From Allodiplogaster sudhausi (Eukaryota > Nematoda > Chromadorea > Rhabditida > Diplogasteridae), in contig CALZFC010000096.1 in assembly GCA_945643635.1 (NCBI GenBank), positions 1-64,000 on the forward strand: a stretch of 64,000 nt of DNA, read 5' to 3'. Every line of letters starts with the position of its first letter. Within the stretch, counting starts at the first letter, position 1. The position numbers and the translations under genes are program-made. The notes below the pieces were generated by a model, which made no database searches, was not told the origin of the DNA, and worked only from the letters and a program-made list of their open reading frames with translations. This document shows positions 21,920 through 35,000 of the stretch, piece after piece.

Positions 21920-24900
21920 TGCCACCTGCAGGAATCGAACCTGCGACCTTCGCTTTACGAGAGCGACGCTCTGCCCCTGAGCTAAGGAGGCATGCAGACT
22001 ATGCTTTTTCGAAATTTCTGAATAGCATCCTTTTCCGATGTCATAAGCAAAAATTCAGATCTAAAACGATTGCCACCTGCAGGAATCGAACCTGCGACCT
22101 TCGCTTTACGAGAGCGACGCTCTGCCCCTGAGCCAAGGAGGCATGCAGACTATGCTTTTTCGAAATTTCTGAATAGCATCCTTTTCCGATGTCATAAGCA
22201 AAAATTCAGATCTAAAACGATTGCCACCTGCAGGAATCGAACCTGCGACCTTCGCTTTACAAGAGCGACGCTCTGCCCCTAAGCTAAGGTGGCTACGAGG
22301 GAACTCATGCAGGTCTGCATAATATTTGTCCATCTATAGTGATCATCAGAAACGGAAATCAAAAAATTTGCCACCTGCAGGAATCGAACCTGCGACCTTC
22401 GCTTTACGAGAGCGACGCTCTGCCCCTGAGCCAAGGAGGCATGCAGACTATGCTTTTTCGAAATTTCTGAATAGCATCCTTTTCCGATGTCATAAGCAAA
22501 AATTCAGATCTAAAACGATTGCCACCTGCAGGAATCGAACCTGCGACCTTCGCTTTACAAGAGCGACGCTCTGCCCCTAAGCTAAGGTGGCTACGAGGGA
22601 ACTCATGCAGGTCTGCATAATATTTGCAGATCTATAGTGATCATCAGAAACGGAAATCAAAAAATTTGCCACCTGCAGGAATCGAACCTGCGACCTTCGC
22701 TTTACGAGAGCGACGCTCTGCCCCTGAGCCAAGGAGGCATGCAGACTATGCTTTTTCGAAATTTCTGAATAGCATCCTTTTCCGATGTCATAAGCAAAAA
22801 TTCAGATCTAAAACGATTGCCACCTGCAGGAATCGAACCTGCGACCTTCGCTTTACAAGAGCGACGCTCTGCCCCTAAGCTAAGGTGGCTACGAGGGAAC
22901 TCATGCAGGTCTGCATAATATTTGTCCATCTGTAGCGTACTTCAGAAACGGGAATCAAAAAATTTGCCACCTGCAGGAATCGAACCTGCGACCTTCGCTT
23001 TACGAGAGCGACGCTCTGCCCCTAAGCTAAGGTGGCTACGAGGGAACTCATGCAGGTCTGCATAATATTTGTCCATCTGTAGCGTACTTCAGAAACGGAA
23101 ATCAAAAAATTTGCCACCTGCAGGAATCGAACCTGCGACCTTCGCTTTACGAGAGCGACGCTCTGCCCCTGAGCCAAGGAGGCATGCAGACTATGCTTTT
23201 TCGAAATTTCTGAATAGCATCCTTTTCCGATGTCATAAGCAAAAATTCAGATCTAAAACGATTGCCACCTGCAGGAATCGAACCTGCGACCTTCGCTTTA
23301 CAAGAGCGACGCTCTGCCCCTAAGCTAAGGTGGCTACGAGGGAACTCATGCAGGTCTGCATAATATTTGTCCATCTATAGTGATCATCAGAAACGGAAAT
23401 CAAAAAATTTGCCACCTGCAGGAATCGAACCTGCGACCTTCGCTTTACGAGAGCGACGCTCTGCCCCTGAGCCAAGGAGGCATGCAGACTATGCTTTTTC
23501 GAAATTTCTGAATAGCATCCTTTTCCGATGTCATAAGCAAAAATTCAGATCTAAAACGATTGCCACCTGCAGGAATCGAACCTGCGACCTTCGCTTTACA
23601 AGAGCGACGCTCTGCCCCTAAGCTAAGGTGGCTACGAGGGAACTCATGCAGGTCTGCATAATATTTGTCCATCTATAGTGATCATCAGAAACGGAAATCA
23701 AAAAATTTGCCACCTGCAGGAATCGAACCTGCGACCTTCGCTTTACGAGAGCGACGCTCTGCCCCTGAGCCAAGGAGGCATGCAGACTATGCTTTTTCGA
23801 AATTTCTGAATAGCATCCTTTTCCGATGTCATAAGCAAAAATTCAGATCTAAAACGATTGCCACCTGCAGGAATCGAACCTGCGACCTTCGCTTTACAAG
23901 AGCGACGCTCTGCCCCTAAGCTAAGGTGGCTACGAGGGAACTCATGCAGGTCTGCATAATATTTGTCCATCTGTAGCGTACTTCAGAAACGGGAATCAAA
24001 AAATTTGCCACCTGCAGGAATCGAACCTGCGACCTTCGCTTTACGAGAGCGACGCTCTGCCCCTAAGCTAAGGTGGCTACGAGGGAACTCATGCAGGTCT
24101 GCATAATATTTGTCCATCTATAGCGTACATCAGAAACGGAAATCAAAAAATTTGCCACCTGCAGGAATCGAACCTGCGACCTTCGCTTTACGAGAGCGAC
24201 GCTCTGCCCCTGAGCCAAGGAGGCATGCAGACTATGCTTTTTCGAAATTTCTGAATAGCATCCTTTTCCGATGTCATAAGCAAAAATTCAGATCTAAAAC
24301 GATTGCCACCTGCAGGAATCGAACCTGCGACCTTCGCTTTACAAGAGCGACGCTCTGCCCCTAAGCTAAGGTGGCTACGAGGGAACTCATGCAGGTCTGC
24401 ATAATATTTGTCCATCTATAGTGATCATCAGAAACGGAAATCAAAAAATTTGCCACCTGCAGGAATCGAACCTGCGACCTTCGCTTTACGAGAGCGACGC
24501 TCTGCCCCTGAGCCAAGGAGGCATGCAGACTATGCTTTTTCGAAATTTCTGAATAGCATCCTTTTCCGATGTCATAAGCAAAAATTCAGATCTAAAACGA
24601 TTGCCACCTGCAGGAATCGAACCTGCGACCTTCGCTTTACAAGAGCGACGCTCTGCCCCTAAGCTAAGGTGGCTACGAGGGAACTCATGCAGGTCTGCAT
24701 AATATTTGTCCATCTATAGTGATCATCAGAAACGGAAATCAAAAAATTTGCCACCTGCAGGAATCGAACCTGCGACCTTCGCTTTACGAGAGCGACGCTC
24801 TGCCCCTGAGCCAAGGAGGCATGCAGACTATGCTTTTTCGAAATTTCTGAATAGCATCCTTTTCCGATGTCATAAGCAAAAATTCAGATCTAAAACGATT

Positions 24901-25343
24901 GCCACCTGCAGGAATCGAACCTGCGACCTTCGCTTTACAAGAGCGACGCTCTGCCCCTAAGCTAAGGTGGCTACGAGGGAACTCATGCAGGTCTGCATAA
25001 TATTTGCAGATCTATAGTGATCATCAGAAACGGAAATCAAAAAATTTGCCACCTGCAGGAATCGAACCTGCGACCTTCGCTTTACGAGAGCGACGCTCTG
25101 CCCCTGAGCCAAGGAGGCATGCAGACTATGCTTTTTCGAAATTTCTGAATAGCATCCTTTTCCGATGTCATAAGCAAAAATTCAGATCTAAAACGATTGC
25201 CACCTGCAGGAATCGAACCTGCGACCTTCGCTTTACAAGAGCGACGCTCTGCCCCTAAGCTAAGGTGGCTACGAGGGAACTCATGCAGGTCTGCATAATA
25301 TTTGTCCATGTATAGTATCATCAGAAACGGAAATCAAAAAATT
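21920..25343 (-). tRNA. Block 8: 23 tRNA-Thr genes
   Basis: Genes: 21920D 22071A 22222B 22369A 22520B 22667A 22818B 22965C 23112A 23263B 23410A 23561B 23708A 23859B 24006C 24153A 24304B 24451A 24602B 24749A 24900B 25047A 25198B. The linker after 25198 has CCATGTATAG and is unique in the window. Confidence 0.93.
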
Positions 25344-28300
25344 TGCCACCTGCAGGAATCGAACCTGCGACCTTCGCTTTACGAGAGCGACGCTCTGCCC
25401 CTGAGCCAAGGAGGCATGCAGACTATGCTTTTTCGAAATTTCTGAATAGCATCCTTTTCCGATGTCATAAGCAAAAATTCAGATCTAAAACGATTGCCAC
25501 CTGCAGGAATCGAACCTGCGACCTTCGCTTTACAAGAGCGACGCTCTGCCCCTAAGCTAAGGAGGCATGCAGACTATGCTTTTTCGAAATTTCTGAATAG
25601 CATCCTTTTCCGATGTCATAAGAAAAAATCAAAAAACGATTGCCACCTGCAGGAATCGAACCTGCGACCTTCGCTTTACGAGAGCGACGCTCTGCCCCTG
25701 AGCCAAGGAGGCATGCAGACTATGCTTTTTCGAAATTTCTGAATAGCATCCTTTTCCGATGTCATAAGCAAAAATTCAGATCTAAAACGATTGCCACCTG
25801 CAGGAATCGAACCTGCGACCTTCGCTTTACAAGAGCGACGCTCTGCCCCTAAGCTAAGGTGGCATGCAGACTATGCTTTTCGAAATTTCTGAATAGCATC
25901 CTTTCCGATGTCATAAGTAAAAATTCAGATCTAAAAAATTGCCACCTGCAGGAATCGAACCTGCGACCTTCGCTTTACGAGAGCGACGCTCTGCCCCTGA
26001 GCCAAGGAGGCATGCAGACTATGCTTTTTCGAAATTTCTGAATAGCATCCTTTTCCGATGTCATAAGCAAAAATTCAGATCTAAAACGATTGCCACCTGC
26101 AGGAATCGAACCTGCGACCTTCGCTTTACAAGAGCGACGCTCTGCCCCTAAGCTAAGGTGGCTACGAGGGAACTCATGCAGGTCTGCATAATATTTGTCC
26201 ATCTATAGTGATCATCAGAAACGGAAATCAAAAAATTTGCCACCTGCAGGAATCGAACCTGCGACCTTCGCTTTACGAGAGCGACGCTCTGCCCCTGAGC
26301 CAAGGAGGCATGCAGACTATGCTTTTTCGAAATTTCTGAATAGCATCCTTTTCCGATGTCATAAGCAAAAATTCAGATCTAAAACGATTGCCACCTGCAG
26401 GAATCGAACCTGCGACCTTCGCTTTACAAGAGCGACGCTCTGCCCCTAAGCTAAGGTGGCTACGAGGGAACTCATGCAGGTCTGCATAATATTTGTCCAT
26501 CTGTAGCGTACTTCAGAAACGGGAATCAAAAAATTTGCCACCTGCAGGAATCGAACCTGCGACCTTCGCTTTACGAGAGCGACGCTCTGCCCCTAAGCTA
26601 AGGTGGCTACGAGGGAACTCATGCAGGTCTGCATAATATTTGTCCATCTGTAGTGTACTTCAGAAACGGAAATCAAAAAATTTGCCACCTGCAGGAATCG
26701 AACCTGCGACCTTCGCTTTACGAGAGCGACGCTCTGCCCCTGAGCCAAGGAGGCATGCAGACTATGCTTTTTCGAAATTTCTGAATAGCATCCTTTTCCG
26801 ATGTCATAAGCAAAAATTCAGATCTAAAACGATTGCCACCTGCAGGAATCGAACCTGCGACCTTCGCTTTACAAGAGCGACGCTCTGCCCCTAAGCTAAG
26901 GTGGCTACGAGGGAACTCATGCAGGTCTGCATAATATTTGTCCATCTATAGTGATCATCAGAAACGGAAATCAAAAAATTTGCCACCTGCAGGAATCGAA
27001 CCTGCGACCTTCGCTTTACGAGAGCGACGCTCTGCCCCTGAGCCAAGGAGGCATGCAGACTATGCTTTTTCGAAATTTCTGAATAGCATCCTTTTCCGAT
27101 GTCATAAGCAAAAATTCAGATCTAAAACGATTGCCACCTGCAGGAATCGAACCTGCGACCTTCGCTTTACAAGAGCGACGCTCTGCCCCTAAGCTAAGGT
27201 GGCTACGAGGGAACTCATGCAGGTCTGCATAATATTTGTCCATCTGTAGCGTACTTCAGAAACGGGAATCAAAAAATTTGCCACCTGCAGGAATCGAACC
27301 TGCGACCTTCGCTTTACGAGAGCGACGCTCTGCCCCTAAGCTAAGGTGGCTACGAGGGAACTCATGCAGGTCTGCATAATATTTGTCCATCTGTAGCGTA
27401 CTTCAGAAACGGAATCAAAAAATTTGCCACCTGCAGGAATCGAACCTGCGACCTTCGCTTTACGAGAGCGACGCTCTGCCCCTGAGCCAAGGAGGCATGC
27501 AGACTATGCTTTTTCGAAATTTCTGAATAGCATCCTTTTCCGATGTCATAAGCAAAAATTCAGATCTAAAACGATTGCCACCTGCAGGAATCGAACCTGC
27601 GACCTTCGCTTTACAAGAGCGACGCTCTGCCCCTAAGCTAAGGTGGCTACGAGGGAACTCATGCAGGTCTGCATAATATTTGTCCATCTATAGTGATCAT
27701 CAGAAACGGAAATCAAAAAATTTGCCACCTGCAGGAATCGAACCTGCGACCTTCGCTTTACGAGAGCGACGCTCTGCCCCTGAGCCAAGGAGGCATGCAG
27801 ACTATGCTTTTTCGAAATTTCTGAATAGCATCCTTTTCCGATGTCATAAGCAAAAATTCAGATCTAAAACGATTGCCACCTGCAGGAATCGAACCTGCGA
27901 CCTTCGCTTTACAAGAGCGACGCTCTGCCCCTAAGCTAAGGTGGCTACGAGGGAACTCATGCAGGTCTGCATAATATTTGTCCATCTATAGTGATCATCA
28001 GAAACGGAAATCAAAAAATTTGCCACCTGCAGGAATCGAACCTGCGACCTTCGCTTTACGAGAGCGACGCTCTGCCCCTGAGCCAAGGAGGCATGCAGAC
28101 TATGCTTTTTCGAAATTTCTGAATAGCATCCTTTTCCGATGTCATAAGCAAAAATTCAGATCTAAAACGATTGCCACCTGCAGGAATCGAACCTGCGACC
28201 TTCGCTTTACAAGAGCGACGCTCTGCCCCTAAGCTAAGGTGGCTACGAGGGAACTCATGCAGGTCTGCATAATATTTGCAGATCTATAGTGATCATCAGA

Positions 28301-28616
28301 AACGGAAATCAAAAAATTTGCCACCTGCAGGAATCGAACCTGCGACCTTCGCTTTACGAGAGCGACGCTCTGCCCCTGAGCCAAGGAGGCATGCAGACTA
28401 TGCTTTTTCGAAATTTCTGAATAGCATCCTTTTCCGATGTCATAAGCAAAAATTCAGATCTAAAACGATTGCCACCTGCAGGAATCGAACCTGCGACCTT
28501 CGCTTTACAAGAGCGACGCTCTGCCCCTAAGCTAAGGTGGCTACGAGGGAACTCATGCAGGTCTGCATAATATTTGTCCATCTGTAGCGTACTTCAGAAA
28601 CGGGAATCAAAAAATT
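25344..28616 (-). tRNA. Block 9: 22 tRNA-Thr genes
   Basis: Genes: 25344A 25495F 25641A 25792B 25940A 26091B 26238A 26389B 26536C 26683A 26834B 26981A 27132B 27279C 27425A 27576B 27723A 27874B 28021A 28172B 28319A 28470B. The spacers after 25495 and 25792 are degenerate S1 forms, one with an S2-like ending. Confidence 0.93.
25792..25863 (-). tRNA. tRNA-Thr(UGU), class B joined to S1, second case
   Basis: This class B gene is followed by a degenerate S1 that lacks one T in two T runs and ends CTAAAAAATT. The gene at 25940 therefore gains a T6 terminator like those made by S2. Confidence 0.9.
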
Positions 28617-31600
28617 TGCCACCTGCAGGAATCGAACCTGCGACCTTCGCTTTACGAGAGCGACGCTCTGCCCCTGAGCTAAGGAGGCATGCAGACTATG
28701 CTTTTTCGAAATTTCTGAATAGCATCCTTTTCCGATGTCATAAGCAAAAATTCAGATCTAAAACGATTGCCACCTGCAGGAATCGAACCTGCGACCTTCG
28801 CTTTACGAGAGCGACGCTCTGCCCCTGAGCCAAGGAGGCATGCAGACTATGCTTTTTCGAAATTTCTGAATAGCATCCTTTTCCGATGTCATAAGCAAAA
28901 ATTCAGATCTAAAACGATTGCCACCTGCAGGAATCGAACCTGCGACCTTCGCTTTACGAGAGCGACGCTCTGCCCCTGAGCCAAGGAGGCATGCAGACTA
29001 TGCTTTTTCGAAATTTCTGAATAGCATCCTTTTCCGATGTCATAAGCAAAAATTCAGATCTAAAACGATTGCCACCTGCAGGAATCGAACCTGCGACCTT
29101 CGCTTTACGAGAGCGACGCTCTGCCCCTGAGCCAAGGAGGCATGCAGACTATGCTTTTTCGAAATTTCTGAATAGCATCCTTTTCCGATGTCATAAGCAA
29201 AAATTCAGATCTAAAACGATTGCCACCTGCAGGAATCGAACCTGCGACCTTCGCTTTACAAGAGCGACGCTCTGCCCCTAAGCTAAGGTGGCTACGAGGG
29301 AACTCATGCAGGTCTGCATAATATTTGTCCATCTGTAGCGTACTTCAGAAACGGGAATCAAAAAATTTGCCACCTGCAGGAATCGAACCTGCGACCTTCG
29401 CTTTACGAGAGCGACGCTCTGCCCCTAAGCTAAGGTGGCTACGAGGGAACTCATGCAGGTCTGCATAATATTTGTCCATCTGTAGCGTACATCAGAAACG
29501 GGAATCAAAAAATTTGCCACCTGCAGGAATCGAACCTGCGACCTTCGCTTTACGAGAGCGACGCTCTGCCCCTGAGCCAAGGAGGCATGCAGACTATGCT
29601 TTTTCGAAATTTCTGAATAGCATCCTTTTCCGATGTCATAAGCAAAAATTCAGATCTAAAACGATTGCCACCTGCAGGAATCGAACCTGCGACCTTCGCT
29701 TTACAAGAGCGACGCTCTGCCCCTAAGCTAAGGTGGCTACGAGGGAACTCATGCAGGTCTGCATAATATTTGTCCATCTATAGTGATCATCAGAAACGGA
29801 AATCAAAAAATTTGCCACCTGCAGGAATCGAACCTGCGACCTTCGCTTTACGAGAGCGACGCTCTGCCCCTGAGCCAAGGAGGCATGCAGACTATGCTTT
29901 TTCGAAATTTCTGAATAGCATCCTTTTCCGATGTCATAAGCAAAAATTCAGATCTAAAACGATTGCCACCTGCAGGAATCGAACCTGCGACCTTCGCTTT
30001 ACAAGAGCGACGCTCTGCCCCTAAGCTAAGGTGGCTACGAGGGAACTCATGCAGGTCTGCATAATATTTGTCCATCTATAGTGATCATCAGAAACGGAAA
30101 TCAAAAAATTTGCCACCTGCAGGAATCGAACCTGCGACCTTCGCTTTACGAGAGCGACGCTCTGCCCCTGAGCCAAGGAGGCATGCAGACTATGCTTTTT
30201 CGAAATTTCTGAATAGCATCCTTTTCCGATGTCATAAGCAAAAATTCAGATCTAAAACGATTGCCACCTGCAGGAATCGAACCTGCGACCTTCGCTTTAC
30301 AAGAGCGACGCTCTGCCCCTAAGCTAAGGTGGCTACGAGGGAACTCATGCAGGTCTGCATAATATTTGCAGATCTATAGTGATCATCAGAAACGGAAATC
30401 AAAAAATTTGCCACCTGCAGGAATCGAACCTGCGACCTTCGCTTTACGAGAGCGACGCTCTGCCCCTGAGCCAAGGAGGCATGCAGACTATGCTTTTTCG
30501 AAATTTCTGAATAGCATCCTTTTCCGATGTCATAAGCAAAAATTCAGATCTAAAACGATTGCCACCTGCAGGAATCGAACCTGCGACCTTCGCTTTACAA
30601 GAGCGACGCTCTGCCCCTAAGCTAAGGTGGCTACGAGGGAACTCATGCAGGTCTGCATAATATTTGTCCATCTGTAGCGTACTTCAGAAACGGGAATCAA
30701 AAAATTTGCCACCTGCAGGAATCGAACCTGCGACCTTCGCTTTACGAGAGCGACGCTCTGCCCCTGAGCCAAGGAGGCATGCAGACTATGCTTTTTCGAA
30801 ATTTCTGAATAGCATCCTTTTCCGATGTCATAAGCAAAAATTCAGATCTAAAACGATTGCCACCTGCAGGAATCGAACCTGCGACCTTCGCTTTACAAGA
30901 GCGACGCTCTGCCCCTAAGCTAAGGAGGCATGCAGACCATGCTTTTTCGAAATTTCTGAATAGCATCTTTTCCGATGTCATAAGAAAAATTCAGATCTAA
31001 AACGATTGCCACCTGCAGGAATCGAACCTGCGACCTTCGCTTTACGAGAGCGACGCTCTGCCCCTGAGCCAAGGAGGCATGCAGACTATGCTTTTTCGAA
31101 ATTTCTGAATAGCATCCTTTTCCGATGTCATAAGCAAAAATTCAGATCTAAAACGATTGCCACCTGCAGGAATCGAACCTGCGACCTTCGCTTTACAAGA
31201 GCGACGCTCTGCCCCTAAGCTAAGGTGGCTGCAGACTATGCTTTTTCGAAATTTCTGAATAGCATCCTTTTCCGATGTCATAAGAAAAATTCAGATCAAA
31301 AAATTGCCACCTGCAGGAATCGAACCTGCGACCTTCGCTTTACGAGAGCGACGCTCTGCCCCTGAGCCAAGGAGGCATGCAGACTATGCTTTTTCGAAAT
31401 TTCTGAATAGCATCCTTTTCCGATGTCATAAGCAAAAATTCAGATCTAAAACGATTGCCACCTGCAGGAATCGAACCTGCGACCTTCGCTTTACAAGAGC
31501 GACGCTCTGCCCCTAAGCTAAGGTGGCTACGAGGGAACTCATGCAGGTCTGCATAATATTTGTCCATCTATAGTGATCATCAGAAACGGAAATCAAAAAA

Positions 31601-32046
31601 TTTGCCACCTGCAGGAATCGAACCTGCGACCTTCGCTTTACGAGAGCGACGCTCTGCCCCTGAGCCAAGGAGGCATGCAGACTATGCTTTTTCGAAATTT
31701 CTGAATAGCATCCTTTTCCGATGTCATAAGCAAAAATTCAGATCTAAAACGATTGCCACCTGCAGGAATCGAACCTGCGACCTTCGCTTTACAAGAGCGA
31801 CGCTCTGCCCCTAAGCTAAGGTGGCTACGAGGGAACTCATGCAGGTCTGCATAATATTTGTCCATCTGTAGCGTACTTCAGAAACGGGAATCAAAAAATT
31901 TGCCACCTGCAGGAATCGAACCTGCGACCTTCGCTTTACGAGAGCGACGCTCTGCCCCTAAGCTAAGGTGGCTACGAGGGAACTCATGCAGGTCTGCATA
32001 ATATTTGTCCATCTGTAGCGTACTTCAGAAACGGAATCAAAAAATT
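28617..32046 (-). tRNA. Block 10: 23 tRNA-Thr genes with a D-A-A-A-B run
   Basis: Genes: 28617D 28768A 28919A 29070A 29221B 29368C 29515A 29666B 29813A 29964B 30111A 30262B 30409A 30560B 30707A 30858F 31007A 31158B 31305A 31456B 31603A 31754B 31901C. The first four are CGU genes at exact 151-bp steps. The spacer after 30858 has ACCATG, lacks one C in ATCCTTTT and is two bases short. Confidence 0.93.
31158..31229 (-). tRNA. tRNA-Thr(UGU), class B joined to S1, third case
   Basis: This class B gene is followed by TGCAGACTATG, an S1 missing its first base. The spacer (31230-31304) ends ATCAAAAAATT, the S2 ending. It is a gene between two recombined flanks. Confidence 0.9.
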
Positions 32047-35000
32047 TGCCACCTGCAGGAATCGAACCTGCGACCTTCGCTTTACGAGAGCGACGCTCTG
32101 CCCCTGAGCCAAGGAGGCATGCAGACTATGCTTTTTCGAAATTTCTGAATAGCATCCTTTTCCGATGTCATAAGCAAAAATTCAGATCTAAAACGATTGC
32201 CACCTGCAGGAATCGAACCTGCGACCTTCGCTTTACAAGAGCGACGCTCTGCCCCTAAGCTAAGGTGGCTACGAGGGAACTCATGCAGGTCTGCATAATA
32301 TTTGTCCATCTATAGTGATCATCAGAAACGGAAATCAAAAAATTTGCCACCTGCAGGAATCGAACCTGCGACCTTCGCTTTACGAGAGCGACGCTCTGCC
32401 CCTGAGCCAAGGAGGCATGCAGACTATGCTTTTTCGAAATTTCTGAATAGCATCCTTTTCCGATGTCATAAGCAAAAATTCAGATCTAAAACGATTGCCA
32501 CCTGCAGGAATCGAACCTGCGACCTTCGCTTTACAAGAGCGACGCTCTGCCCCTAAGCTAAGGTGGCTACGAGGGAACTCATGCAGGTCTGCATAATATT
32601 TGTCCATCTATAGCGTACTTCAGAAACGGAATCAAAAAATTTGCCACCTGCAGGAATCGAACCTGCGACCTTCGCTTTACGAGAGCGACGCTCTGCCCCT
32701 GAGCCAAGGAGGCATGCAGACTATGCTTTTTCGAAATTTCTGAATAGCATCCTTTTCCGATGTCATAAGCAAAAATTCAGATCTAAAACGATTGCCACCT
32801 GCAGGAATCGAACCTGCGACCTTCGCTTTACAAGAGCGACGCTCTGCCCCTAAGCTAAGGTGGCTACGAGGGAACTCATGCAGGTCTGCATAATATTTGT
32901 CCATCTATAGTGATCATCAGAAACGGAAATCAAAAAATTTGCCACCTGCAGGAATCGAACCTGCGACCTTCGCTTTACGAGAGCGACGCTCTGCCCCTGA
33001 GCCAAGGAGGCATGCAGACTATGCTTTTTCGAAATTTCTGAATAGCATCCTTTTCCGATGTCATAAGCAAAAATTCAGATCTAAAACGATTGCCACCTGC
33101 AGGAATCGAACCTGCGACCTTCGCTTTACAAGAGCGACGCTCTGCCCCTAAGCTAAGGTGGCTACGAGGGAACTCATGCAGGTCTGCATAATATTTGTCC
33201 ATCTATAGTGATCATCAGAAACGGAAATCAAAAAATTTGCCACCTGCAGGAATCGAACCTGCGACCTTCGCTTTACGAGAGCGACGCTCTGCCCCTGAGC
33301 CAAGGAGGCATGCAGACTATGCTTTTTCGAAATTTCTGAATAGCATCCTTTTCCGATGTCATAAGCAAAAATTCAGATCTAAAACGATTGCCACCTGCAG
33401 GAATCGAACCTGCGACCTTCGCTTTACAAGAGCGACGCTCTGCCCCTAAGCTAAGGTGGCTACGAGGGAACTCATGCAGGTCTGCATAATATTTGTCCAT
33501 CTATAGCGTACATCAGAAACGGATCAAAAAATTTGCCACCTGCAGGAATCGAACCTGCGACCTTCGCTTTACGAGAGCGACGCTCTGCCCCTGAGCCAAG
33601 GAGGCATGCAGACTATGCTTTTTCGAAATTTCTGAATAGCATCCTTTTCCGATGTCATAAGCAAAAATTCAGATCTAAAACGATTGCCACCTGCAGGAAT
33701 CGAACCTGCGACCTTCGCTTTACAAGAGCGACGCTCTGCCCCTAAGCTAAGGTGGCTACGAGGGAACTCATGCAGGTCTGCATAATATTTGTCCATCTAT
33801 AGTGATCATCAGAAACGGAAATCAAAAAATTTGCCACCTGCAGGAATCGAACCTGCGACCTTCGCTTTACGAGAGCGACGCTCTGCCCCTGAGCCAAGGA
33901 GGCATGCAGACTATGCTTTTTCGAAATTTCTGAATAGCATCCTTTTCCGATGTCATAAGCAAAAATTCAGATCTAAAACGATTGCCACCTGCAGGAATCG
34001 AACCTGCGACCTTCGCTTTACAAGAGCGACGCTCTGCCCCTAAGCTAAGGTGGCTACGAGGGAACTCATGCAGGTCTGCATAATATTTGTCCATCTATAG
34101 TGATCATCAGAAACGGAAATCAAAAAATTTGCCACCTGCAGGAATCGAACCTGCGACCTTCGCTTTACGAGAGCGACGCTCTGCCCTGAGCCAAGGAGGC
34201 ATGCAGACTATGCTTTTTCGAAATTTCTGAATAGCATCCTTTTCCGATGTCATAAGCAAAAATTCAGATCTAAAACGATTGCCACCTGCAGGAATCGAAC
34301 CTGCGACCTTCGCTTTACAAGAGCGACGCTCTGCCCCTAAGCTAAGGTGGCTACGAGGGAACTCATGCAGGTCTGCATAATATTTGTCCATCTATAGTGT
34401 ACTTCAGAAACGGAAATCAAAAAATTTGCCACCTGCAGGAATCGAACCTGCGACCTTCGCTTTACGAGAGCGACGCTCTGCCCCTGAGCCAAGGAGGCAT
34501 GCAGACTATGCTTTTTCGAAATTTCTGAATAGCATCCTTTTCCGATGTCATAAGCAAAAATTCAGATCTAAAACGATTGCCACCTGCAGGAATCGAACCT
34601 GCGACCTTCGCTTTACAAGAGCGACGCTCTGCCCCTAAGCTAAGGTGGCTACGAGGGAACTCATGCAGGTCTGCATAATATTTGTCCATCTATAGTGATC
34701 ATCAGAAACGGAAATCAAAAAATTTGCCACCTGCAGGAATCGAACCTGCGACCTTCGCTTTACGAGAGCGACGCTCTGCCCCTGAGCCAAGGAGGCATGC
34801 AGACTATGCTTTTTCGAAATTTCTGAATAGCATCCTTTTCCGATGTCATAAGCAAAAATTCAGATCTAAAACGATTGCCACCTGCAGGAATCGAACCTGC
34901 GACCTTCGCTTTACAAGAGCGACGCTCTGCCCCTAAGCTAAGGTGGCTACGAGGGAACTCATGCAGGTCTGCATAATATTTGTCCATCTGTAGCGTACAT

